Shown here: positions 18,052 through 27,060 of the stretch, piece by piece
Layout: the number at the start of each line of letters is the position of its first letter
Numbering within the stretch: position 1 is the stretch's first letter
Assembly: GCA_000787465.1 (NCBI GenBank)
Contig: JSYX01000244.1
Span: 1 to 29,334, forward strand
Direction: 5' to 3'
From: Thermomucor indicae-seudaticae
Taxonomy: Eukaryota; Mucoromycota; Mucoromycetes; Mucorales; Lichtheimiaceae
DNA length: 29,334 nt
The notes under the pieces: generated by a model
Seen by the model: only the letters and a program-made list of their open reading frames with translations
Told to the model about the DNA's origin: nothing
The model's database searches: none
Translations under genes and position numbers: made by a program

Positions 18052-18983
18052 ATGGTCAACGTTTCATTGAGTGAAGCTGCTCGTGTCACAGAAGCCTGGG
18101 AGAGCTACCTGCAAACCAAATACGGCGCCAATAAGTCCAAAAAGGACACGGCTGCCTTCCGTGATTACAGCCAAGCCCTGACCGTTCAGCCGACCGTCGC
18201 TGCGTTCTACAAGGAAAACCATGAAAAACAAACCTTGGCGCATGTCCTGGCCATGAAGGAGAAGTACGGCAAGTTGGACAAGGCCGAACTGGGTGTCTGG
18301 GAAGTCTTGGAGCTCCTGAATGGTCTGCTGGATGATTCGGATCCGGATATCCAAATGCCTCAGATGGTGCATGCTCTCCAGTCAGCTGAAGCCGCACGCC
18401 GGGACGGTCAGCCCAAATGGATGGTCCTTGTTGCTCTTATTCATGATCTTGGCAAATACCTCTATTTCCTCGGAGAACCTCAATGGACAGTAAGTCTACT
18501 GCTCTCTCTTTTTCATATTTGTGCTAACCAATCCGTGTCTTCTTCCAAAAGGTCGTTGGTGACACTTTCCCGGTCGGCTGCCAATTTGCCCCCAAAGTCG
18601 TTCACTCAGAGTTCTTTGAAAACAATCCAGACAGCCATCACGAAGTCTATTCAACAAAATACGGCATCTATCAGCCCCACTGCGGCCTTGAGAATGTGCA
18701 TCTGAGCTTTGGCCACGACGAATACATGTACATGGTCTGCAAGGACTATCTCCCGCCTGAAGCACTCTATATTCTCCGCTATCACTCCTTCTACTCTTGC
18801 CACACAGAAGGCGAGTATGTCCACCTCCTCAACGACAAGGACGTCGAAATGATGAAATGGGTCAAGACTTTCAATCAGTATGACCTCTATTCCAAGGCTG
18901 AGGATGTTCCAGACCCGGAGAAGCTCAAGGAATACTACCAGGAGCTGATTGCTGAATATTTCCCAGGAAAGATCAAGTGGTAG
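18052..18983 (+). CDS. MIOX: myo-Inositol oxygenase (two exons)
   Basis: This di-iron enzyme cleaves myo-inositol with O2 to D-glucuronate. Exons 18052-18489 and 18552-18983 flank a 62-nt intron (GTAAGT, CTAAC branch) and give 289 residues; human MIOX has 285. All six iron ligands can be placed: H107 (QMVHALQ), H131 and D132 (LIHDLGK), H201 (SFGHDEYM), H224 (RYHSFY) and D257 (QYDLYSK). Family sequence runs through [37 protein letters not shown] and the C-terminus PGKIKW. The frame is open far upstream, but that part is promoter-like and has a TATA box, so I start at MVNVSL. Glucuronate can enter catabolism or, after activation, feed glucuronate-containing polymers. Confidence 0.96.
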
Positions 18984-19107
18984 ATTCCATCTTGTCTTTC
19001 TTTTACCCCAAGTCTGTACATATGATATAACCTCGCCAATGGAAGGCTATAAATACATATAAATATCTCTGCCTTCCCGACAAGGAGCGTTTTGTGTGAA
19101 GCTGCGT

Positions 19108-19108
<1 letters not shown>

Positions 19109-19152
<44 letters not shown>
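19109..19152. repeat. (TA)n microsatellite
   Basis: About 40 bases of nearly pure TA, interrupted once by TG, separate the convergent stops of inositol oxygenase (18983) and the WASP gene (19163). The repeat starts about 10 bases after the WASP stop, so it would lie at the beginning of that gene's 3' untranslated region. Confidence 0.95.
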
Positions 19153-19162
19153 ATAATTTTGC

Positions 19163-21615
19163 TCAAAAATCATCATCCCAGTCGCTATCATCACTAGTAT
19201 CCGAATCATCATCTGACTGGATTGCCTTCTTCCGATCTTTTAACGCTGCTATTAGGCTAGATGTAAGGTCGTTTCCTCCAGCACCAGAGCCTGCTGCTGC
19301 TGTTGCACCGGTTCCAGCAGCAGCTGCGGAAGTACTGGACGATGTTGACGATCCACTTAGCGGACTACTACGATCCCTCTGCAATTCCTTGGGCGTGCTT
19401 CTTAAAGAGCTGACACCACCAGCATTACGGATAGCTTCCAAAAGTGCACTTCGTCCATCCCCTGAGCTTCCTGATGAAGGTGTTGACGCAGGTGAAGCAG
19501 CTGGAGCAGGTGGAGCCGGAGGGGCCGGGGGAGCGGGTGGAGCAGGTGGAGCAGGTGGCGGTTGAGAGATATAACTTGCATTTAGCGCTGGCGGTGCTGG
19601 TGGAGCAGGTGGTGGTGGAGGAACATCACTTGCAATTGGCACTGGCGGTGCTGGGGGTGGCGGCGGGGGAGGAGGAACATCACTTGCCTTCGGAACTGAT
19701 GGTGCTGGCGGCGGCGGCGGCGGCGGCGGTGGTGGTGCAGCAGTAGTCGATACAGAAGCTGACGGAGTACCAGTACTAGTCGGCAATCCAGGTCGTGGCG
19801 CACTCGGTGGCGGCGGGGGAGGCCCTCTCCGCTCTCTAGAAGGTAAAGGCGGCGGTGGTGGCTGCATAGAACGTCTCGTAGATGGCATGGGCGGTACTGG
19901 AGGAGGAGGAGCAGTAGCAGGTGATGGAGGAGGAAGTTCTTGCTGTGCATCTTCGAATTCTTCCTCGTCTGAAGATACTGAAGGTGAGCGAGCAACAGGT
20001 GGAGGAGGGCTGACTGGAGGCTGACGATCAACAACAGTTGGCCGCGAAATTTCTTTATGAAACGCAGTAGACGGAGGCGTTGGCTCGGTGATAAGCTGGG
20101 ACTGCCGCGGTGCCGACTCCCTCATAAGAGACATGCGATACGGATTGTTGGACTTGAGAGGTTGACCAGTTTCTTGCAATACCGTAGGAGATACTGGAGA
20201 AGAAGTGACCGATTTTGGTCTGGATGGCGTCGATGGCGGTGCCGGAGGCGTATGAGATACTGGTCGTGTTGGAGGTAAAGGCGGCTTCGGTGCAATATGA
20301 GAAACTGGACGTGCTGGAGGAGGCGGTGGTGCCGCATGACGTGTCGATACTGGACGTGCTGGCGGAGGCGGTGGTGGTGCATGATGCGTTGACACTGGAC
20401 GAACAGGAGGTGGTGGAGGAGCAGTACGACGTGATGGCGGGGGCGGGGGCGGAGGTCTTCGCCCTATATCGTTGCAATGCCATAAGCTTACTGCTGGCAT
20501 AACCGAATATCAGCTCTACTTACCGCCTATGGGTGGAGGCGGTGGAGCAGTCCGTCGCGATGGTGGCGGCGGGGGTGGTGGTCTTGAAGACTTTACCGTC
20601 GTACCTTTCGATGCCGGCCGTGCAGGAGGCAGTGGCGGTGGCCCTCCACGTTGATTCACGAAGCTCTTTATAAAGTCTCGGTTCTCGTGGATTTCTTCAG
20701 CCGAAATCCCAAGAGATTGCAGTTGGTCGAAGAGACCATCCCACGCCGGATCATTCTGCTCAACAGTAAAGCCCTTTTCTGGTGTGTAACCAATGTGTCC
20801 AAGATGCCTTTGTGGAAGCGTCAGTTAGTGATCAACTCTTATTGTCAGCATAGCCCATTAATATAGAGTACCTGAATTCAGATGGCAATCCTATCTGCGC
20901 CTTGTCGACTTTACCATTTTTCCTCGCCGTGTCTGTCTCATCCAAATGTTAGCACTACCTCCACTGTTATTTTAACCCTGTACTCCACCTTTTTTCTTGG
21001 ACTTTGACTTTTTCACCTTTTGTAACGACTCACGGTTGGCGACTTTATCAAAAAGTCCTGCTGCATCGGTCGTGTCTGCAAAGGACAACCCATACATGAA
21101 TTCCTACAAGATAAAACAATAGGTAAATGCACGCCAGAAAGACAAGGACATATCCATTGTTCGTTCTTATTTCTTACATCACCGGGAAACGTGAAAAAGA
21201 AGGGTGTCTGTTTCGTAAGCTCAAATCCATCATAAAGCTCCTGCTCCCACAAGACTTCTCGGTGGTGCTATTAAAGATCGAAGTCAACATCAGTGTCGTC
21301 CCCATTTTTCCGTGAATGAAAGCTCACCATCAAGTCAACAATTCGGAAATAGAACGACTTGTCTTTCTTGTCCTTGAGAAAGGCAATAGCTCCCCAAATG
21401 TTCGTATAAGCCCATTTCTGGGGATTAGGAAATGCAACGTAAAGACGGGCAACGGTGGCCGCAAAGATTTTCTGACGGCCAAAGACGCAAGCTCATCGTC
21501 AATACAGCGATTGCTTCGAGTTATCCACGGGAAAAGAAAAGAGACTTACGGCATTGGGCAGAGCCCGTCTAACCTTGTTCTTGTCTTCGGCACTGGCAAG
21601 AGCTTTAGAAGGCAT
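19163..21615 (-). CDS. LAS17: WASP/Las17 actin nucleation-promoting factor, seven exons
   Basis: This protein activates the Arp2/3 complex at the cell cortex and endocytic sites. Minus-strand exons are 21615-21550, 21471-21328, 21267-21178, 21103-20989, 20932-20872, 20807-20524 and 20463-19163 (2061 nt, 686 residues). The WH1 domain spans about residues 20-130 (ATVARLYVAF, WGAIAFLKDKKDKSFYFRIV, LWEQELYDGFE). A basic linker is followed by a CRIB motif at 152-165 (I-G-L-P-x2-F-R-H-L-G-H-I-G), the Rho-GTPase binding signature that budding yeast Las17 lacks. A helical segment (DPAWDGLFDQLQSLGIS) and a long proline-rich region come next. Then come one WH2 motif (RSALLEAIRNAGG, about 591-603), a connector (LTSSLIAALKDRKKAIQ) and an acidic tail with Trp (DSDWDDDF). 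Profilin and SH3 partners are expected on the proline tracts. All introns are GT-AG, 56-78 nt. Confidence 0.94.
19500..20480. repeat. Proline-codon minisatellite region within the WASP gene
   Basis: The GGC/GGT/GGA-rich plus strand encodes proline tracts on the minus strand. Three tandem units of about 20 residues share a Pro run followed by AS(D/Y)(V/I) (around 19550-19710), and a nine-base APP unit repeats at about 19500-19560. A second set (Pro run then ARPVST/ARPVSH) lies at about 20270-20420. Unit copies differ in length, so copy number is likely to vary between strains. Confidence 0.8.
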
Positions 21616-21803
21616 TAACCGACAATGGAGAGCCCCGAAAAGACGGGTTGGAAATTTCAAATCTCTGGGAATCCCGACGGTGAGCCTTGGCAGGCAAAGA
21701 ACACTCACTCCTTTGATGTGGTATCTCTAATGGTCTTAAAGACTGTTTAACGCCTCGTCAATTGTATACTAAATGATTATTTATTATTATTAAAAAAAAG
21801 GGG

Positions 21804-23726
21804 TTATTGGCGTGCAGAAAGCCGCCATTGATCCACCTTTCTGCTAAACGTAAACTCTCCTTCAAGCACGGCCATGCTCTTCACCTTCTGCTGCGTAAAC
21901 ATATGGGGTCCGACTTGCGTCGGAACAACCATTTCGGCTATAGAGCCTCCTTGCCAAGTGACGATATCATCCACGATATACCATCGCCAAGGCATATCTC
22001 CAATCCGGACCTTGTGTAGATTCCGCAGCCTCAACAGCCACTTCCGTAAAAGATCCGTATGTTTCATAAAAATGGAGCCGCAGTTGTACAGTGTCAAAGC
22101 GTTCAAGTTCGTGAAGCCAGACAATGCATCCGCTGCGCTATGATTGACCCAGACATGATACAGATGCAATTCCTTTAGTTTGGGTAGAGTTGTTGGTCGG
22201 ATGCCTTCCAAAAAATCAGGCTTATTCTTATCGTCAGCGGACGTAGGTGCTCCCCGTGCTGACCAATCGCGCTGACGTTCGCAAGCTGGTCGTGGCACTT
22301 TGGATGTTTCTGGACAGATACGTAGTTCCAAAATCTCAAGCTTGGGCACATATTCAAGGCATTTAGTGAATGCATCGCTAGATATAGTGGGATTACAGAG
22401 ACGAAGTTCGACCAGCTGTTTAAAATTCGTCAGGAACGAAAGGCCTACGTCCGTGAGTTCGAGTTTGTGTTCTGTTCGCGACGGCCATGTAGTAGTTGGT
22501 CTTTGAGACATGTGATCGCCATTTGTTCCTCGTACCCATCCAAGTTGGCCTGTACGACTAGAGAGAAGAGGACGAGTTGTTGTCCCGTTGTTTCCGAGCT
22601 GTTGCTGCTGGCCACTGATGTTGATGTGAAGCCCTCTCCTGCGTTCTGAACTTTGAGGATCGTAAGCTTGTACCGATCGTCGCCAAAGTCGAGGGGAATT
22701 CGGATGAAAATTCATCTTGGGCGCCAAGTCCAAGCGGCGCAGATGAGGTTTCAAGCACATCACAAGAGAATCCAGGCTGCCGGTACGTAGCCGGGTAAGT
22801 CGAAAATCTTCCAGTTGCTCCATCCTTTCAATGACCTGGGCTATGCTTCGTAACATATGCGGTTCTTGACAAGAAAGATGAAAGCATTTCAAGTTGGTTG
22901 CATGTTCCCGCAAGTTGAGCAAGGTCAAGTTTGAAAGGTCGATATTTAGCATCTTGAGAGTCACCAGCCGACGCCCTACAGATCGTAACAGAGTTTGCAG
23001 TGACGCTTGACTGACAGCACAAGACGAAATATCAAGATGACGCAAGTTCCTGAGCTGCGACATGACACTGCAAACGTCCCTGCCAATACTTTGGTACTGC
23101 AAGGATAACACCTCCAAGTAAGGACACCGCACCAACACCTTTTTCAATAAGCTTTCCGGGATCGACAAGCCCTCCCCAGGCTCCTTGGAGAGATCTAAGG
23201 TCGACGAAGCTAAATTGTGCGGTGGCTGTGTCTGATATAAGAAATGACCTCGTTGCTCCATCGGAGCCTCACCGGATAATGCTCCGTATTTGTTCAGATG
23301 AAGCTGCGTTAAACGAGGAAGTGAGCAAGCCATTATATGGATTGCGTCACTACTGAGGGATCCGCAACCGCTCAAATCAATATGTGCCAGCGTCGTCGTC
23401 GACGCAGACACAGCCCTCTCTGCCGTCGTTGTCTCGACCGAAGCAGTATCATCAGTAATAGTATCTAAAGCAACAAAGCGGTTGTTGGCTTTTTCGAATT
23501 CGCGCGGACGAACGACAGGTATGGCGCAATTCCGAAGAATGGATAAGAACACTCGACTCGTTATACGGTCGCGGTACGATGAGAGATTAAGAGGCGACCA
23601 ACAAAAGGAATTGCTGCGCATGGTCACATAGAAACGCCTGCAAGTAGCTGCGAACTGACATTTGTCACGTACATCGTCAATGTTGGTTACTATTAGCCAG
23701 ACAATTTCTGAAGGTAAGGTTTGCAT
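21804..23726 (-). CDS. F-box/leucine-rich-repeat protein
   Basis: A single exon encodes 640 residues. The F-box is at the N-terminus (LPSEIVWLIVTNIDDVRDKCQFAATCRRFY, about residues 4-33), followed by WSPLNL as in many fungal F-box/LRR proteins. Leucine-rich repeats follow irregularly: HIDLSGCGSLSSDAIHIM, LTQLHLNKYG, LEVLSLQYQSI, LRHLDISSCAVSQASLQTLL, LVELRLCNPTI, LEILELRICPE, LKELHLYHVW and LNALTLYNCGS. Low-complexity insertions interrupt them (polyGln/Ser/Thr near 370-420). Such proteins are substrate receptors of SCF ubiquitin ligases, binding Skp1 through the F-box. The substrate cannot be inferred. The start is the first ATG of the frame and places the F-box at the very N-terminus. TTTATT at 21780-21785 gives an AATAAA on the coding strand close to the stop. 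Confidence 0.9.
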   Translation of the reverse strand: MQTLPSEIVWLIVTNIDDVRDKCQFAATCRRFYVTMRSNSFCWSPLNLSSYRDRITSRVFLSILRNCAIPVVRPREFEKANNRFVALDTITDDTASVETTTAERAVSASTTTLAHIDLSGCGSLSSDAIHIMACSLPRLTQLHLNKYGALSGEAPMEQRGHFLYQTQPPHNLASSTLDLSKEPGEGLSIPESLLKKVLVRCPYLEVLSLQYQSIGRDVCSVMSQLRNLRHLDISSCAVSQASLQTLLRSVGRRLVTLKMLNIDLSNLTLLNLREHATNLKCFHLSCQEPHMLRSIAQVIERMEQLEDFRLTRLRTGSLDSLVMCLKPHLRRLDLAPKMNFHPNSPRLWRRSVQAYDPQSSERRRGLHINISGQQQQLGNNGTTTRPLLSSRTGQLGWVRGTNGDHMSQRPTTTWPSRTEHKLELTDVGLSFLTNFKQLVELRLCNPTISSDAFTKCLEYVPKLEILELRICPETSKVPRPACERQRDWSARGAPTSADDKNKPDFLEGIRPTTLPKLKELHLYHVWVNHSAADALSGFTNLNALTLYNCGSIFMKHTDLLRKWLLRLRNLHKVRIGDMPWRWYIVDDIVTWQGGSIAEMVVPTQVGPHMFTQQKVKSMAVLEGEFTFSRKVDQWRLSARQ

Positions 23727-23860
23727 TTCCGTGAGCTGGGTATGAATGAAACGGGTGAATCTCGCAGAAAACAGAAACTTTACTTTTTTATAGTTGTTTT
23801 ATTGCTATTAGCAATAACGTACCTGGGATACTAGCAAGATACACATATCCCAGAATTTAG

Positions 23861-23866
23861 TTTATT
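23861..23866 (-). terminator. Poly(A) signal of the F-box/RCC1 gene
   Basis: TTTATT on the plus strand is AATAAA on the coding strand, 18 bases past the stop at 23884. Spacing and sequence fit a cleavage/polyadenylation signal. Confidence 0.5.
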
Positions 23867-23883
23867 TGGATGTAGATTGGTAT

Positions 23884-25565
23884 TTAAGCTCGGGGTATAG
23901 CAAGTACACTGCTGTGCCATCCACCAAATCCAATGGCAAACACAAACATGTCATTCAAAGCCTCCACTTTTTTTACGGTATCGACACTGTCCGACTGATC
24001 CTCGCCTCGACCCAGGGCACCAGCACTGTAACTACCCCAAGTCAGCAAGTCACCTTGGTTCGTCAAGGCGCCACTATGGTAGCTAAGAGAATGATGCTCG
24101 GCTGATTAACAATAAACCGAGCGGCAAATCAGGTACTGAAACTTACTCTCCGAATGAGACTTTACAAATATTTCCTTGCAATTCATCCAAAACCTGAGGG
24201 TCTTGCGTTGCAGGCTCGTCTTGGTGTCCCAGTAACACTTTGCCATCGGCACTATATACTGCAAAGTTCCGAAACTGTCCTGTGATGAAACGCTGCATTC
24301 CACGGATGCGGTCATTGTATTCGTATCCGGTCGCACCAAATTTGGGCAGCTCCACGACAAGTCGTCCAGGTTCTTGGATGAAATTGTCAGCGTTTTCAGT
24401 CGACATCTTGAAGACTCGGCCGTATCGAGAAAGTCCAATGGTACACTTCTCTAAACCTGCTATCTGGGATTGTTTCATCATTATAATTTCCACCCCTTTT
24501 CTTTTTGTTCTCCTTGAGCTCATTACCTGCACAAACTTGTCGTCGCTTTCTTTTAGCTCTATGGATGACAGTGGGTCATTTGCCATCATACGAAGCGATA
24601 CACCTCGTGATTGCACCACCGTCTCTTGAAGAGGTGCTGCTTCTTCCGATACCGGATCTGGTTCCGGTACAGTGAATAGCTCACCGGTTTCCGTTAACAC
24701 AGTCGAGTAACCCCAGTTGGCGGCCACTTGAACAATGCGAGACGCATTCGTGATACGCACACGCTGAGGCTTCCACCGATTATTCCAATGCCAGATGCTG
24801 CCGTCGTTTCCAAGAGCAATGGCATGAGACCGGCCGCATGATATAGAACGAACCCGAAGATCTCCTGGCAGCTCCACACGTTCTGGAGTAGGCACATGTT
24901 TGATCCCAAGCAAACTTGAGCCAATAATGCCATCTTGTAGCTAAAAAGAACGCGAAAGATGTGTATGTTTATCCCTGTTCAACCTGAAAACAAACAATTA
25001 CCCTGCCCCACATCCAGACTTGGCCCTTTCGATCAAGCGCATGGAACGACCAACCACCCGCAACGATATCCACAATGCCTTTTCCGCGGAGCGCCGTGAG
25101 TTCTGTAGGTGTCGATATGTAGGCGTTTGGAAAGTTACTCCTGACCAGTACTCGATGGATGGAGCCCATCCTATGTGGATTTACATATAAGTTTCTCTTC
25201 CCTTGCTTCTGTCTCCTGTCTTGTTCTCGAAGAGAGAGGGGGAAAACCTACGATATTGTTCTGCCCCTGATTCTGTGCGCTGCAAATGGATCACCATGAC
25301 CTAGTCTGGCGTCGCGATTCTCTCCCCAGGTATAGACACGAGAATCACTGAGTCGTGCGTACAGCGACTTCCAGCCGGAATGACGGAAGCTTGCATCGCG
25401 TGGTATGTTGTAGTCCTCGGAAACCAGATGCTTCCATAAATGCTCATCGTTGCAAAGTCGGTAGAGTTCTTGGCATGTCAATGAGAGACGCACCAGGGTG
25501 TTGGCGTCCAGACGAGAAAAGACGTTTTCGACGAGAATGTCGACCGGAAGTTCAAGTAGTTTCAT
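23884..25565 (-). CDS. SAF1: F-box/RCC1-repeat protein (Saf1-like), four exons
   Basis: Minus-strand exons are 25565-25252, 25170-25002, 24940-24147 and 24082-23884, giving 491 residues. The F-box is N-terminal (MKLLELPVDILVENVFSRLD...LTCQELYRLC). It is followed by RCC1-type blades with the usual W-G signatures: VYTWGENRDARLGHG, DIVAGGWSFHALDRKGQVWMWGR, SISCGRSHAIALGNDGSIWHW and, across the last intron, FGDYHSGALTNQGDLLTWGS. The final blade ends FGGWHSSVLA. The acceptor of the last intron is TCTCTTAG at 24083; the earlier AG sites would break the frame. Budding yeast Saf1 has the same F-box plus RCC1 plan and directs SCF ubiquitination of adenine deaminase Aah1 on entry to quiescence. Whether the substrate is shared cannot be read here. 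Confidence 0.92.
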
Positions 25566-25920
25566 TGCCAAGAAATACTCTGACAAGTTCTCCTTAAAAT
25601 TTATGCAACTTGCTTACTTCGTCGCGCTTCCCCGATCCGATATGGAGCACTGCTTAGGAACGGCATGCCAATCCGCTTATAGTCCAGCAGCAAAGGTTCT
25701 TTTTAGCCGCAGAACGGAAAGCTTTCAATCTCGTGTGCACGGTAATCATTGTTTGAAATGTCACGAGATATCTTGTTAGGTAACGAGGCTCGTTCGAGAA
25801 TATAAGACAAAGGGGGAGGGGGTCAATGATATCAGGTAGTATAGAGCATCGGAAAGATATGTACATGTACTACGAGCAAAGAAAGTTGGGTATAGAAAGA
25901 AAGCAGGGAACAGTAAACAT
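25566..25920. other. Spacer upstream of the F-box/RCC1 gene
   Basis: This 355-base gap lies between two minus-strand genes and should hold the promoter of the F-box/RCC1 gene and the 3' end of the gene at 25921. The open frames on either strand here are short and overlap. Nothing else is seen. Confidence 0.5.
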
Positions 25921-26427
25921 TCAGCTCTCAACCGGGAGAGCTCGATACTTCTTTTCAAGTTGCCAAAGTTTCGGTGTAATGCTTAGCTGTAACTGGGACC
26001 GTTGATCCGTGTCATGTACTCGGTGCAGCAAGGCCATGAACGCGTTTATTAAGTCGTCGATGGCTTCGCGGGCCGTGATCCGATCGCCAGCGTAATAAGG
26101 CGACCCTAACGAATCCTCTGCAAAGTCAATCTGTATATGGATTTGATGAGCGTCCAATCTATACATATCTGTCATTTATCTCACCTCGTCTGCTGCGAGA
26201 TCATAGAGCCGGTATATCTTTTCGGCCTCTTTGCGTATATCAAGGTCATCGTCGTCATTCATCATCGGATTGTACGCTCGTCTTTTAAATAATAAGAGCT
26301 GTTGAAGTTTTCGCTTCGTGCAATCATTGCTAGTAGGCGAGCTTGAGGATGTTGTATGACATTTGAACCATGCCCGGATATTAGACCATTTGTCTTTGAT
26401 GGAGCCTTGTTGCGCTAAAAGGAGCAT
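25921..26427 (-). CDS. Unrecognised protein, two exons, about 150 residues
   Basis: Exons 26427-26185 and 26130-25921 are joined by a 54-nt intron (GTGAGA...TACAG, phase 0), which creates YDLAADE-IDFAEDSLGSPYYAGDRI. I do not recognise the family. The product has a Ser/Thr/Lys-rich first half, a short acidic patch (MMNDDDDLD), then an apparently helical domain (KEAEKIYRLYDLA, TAREAIDDLINAFMALLHRV, LSITPKLWQLEKKYRAL) that looks structured and conserved. I chose ATG 26427 because the sequence before it is pyrimidine-rich and leader-like. The frame is open to an ATG at 26610, which would add 61 residues including a hydrophobic stretch (FILLLFLPL), so a longer, perhaps membrane-targeted, form is possible. 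Confidence 0.6.
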
Positions 26428-27060
26428 GATGTACTGTGGCAAATTTGTCTCAAGAGGAAGGAAGAGCAGGAGGATAAAGGAGAGACGCTCATGTATATGC
26501 TGTTTATGCAGGAAGCCAAGACAACACAAAAAGGGGAGGCTGCCAACAAATCCACTTTTAGGGACCATTATATCACGAGTCATCTTGACGTTTGTTTTCT
26601 TATGCGTCATGCTGGGTGTTCAGACAGCGGGACAAAAGTGTCGCAGGCAGAGTCGTCGGGCTACAGCCATCATCCTTTCTGCGTCCGGGCATGACCTACT
26701 TAATGTAACACCATTGCATCAGTCTACGCGCTATCCAATACGCATTAGATGAGCCCAGCATCCACTTTAAAAGGGGTTAAGGCTGTCCTGTGATTCCGAG
26801 AGTAAAACGACACAATGAAATTGTTCTTTGCTGTTGATTTACCCCCTTCCACAATGCTTGGCGCAGTCTGGTTCGTCTTTCGTAAAGCAGTCTTAAAAAC
26901 TAGTTCAGTTCTTGCATTCATGATCTAAAAGGTAAGCATTACTATTATATTATTAACAAAGTGTTGTAGATAATAAAAGCAAATGCAACAAATATACAGA
27001 ATAATGCAGATTATGCTGAAACGAAATTGAAGGGAGAAGATGATGTTCGTGTCGTCAAGT
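26428..27060. other. Spacer between the unrecognised gene and the zincin gene
   Basis: Both flanking genes are on the minus strand, so this region holds the promoter of the 25921 gene and the 3' end of the zincin gene. The part 26428-26610 could instead be coding if the upstream ATG is used. A plus-strand open frame at 26363-26752 lies opposite that gene and has no domain. AT-rich sequence dominates from 26740 on. Confidence 0.5.

Noticed and set aside
19092..20502. Plus-strand Gly/Ala/Val-rich frames opposite the WASP proline region
   Set aside because: They result from the GC-rich proline codons read in antisense.
24083..24146. Apparent frameshift between exons 3 and 4 of the F-box/RCC1 gene
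   Set aside because: The first two AG sites break the frame, but the third (TCTCTTAG at 24083) restores it and yields the conserved FGDYHSGAL.
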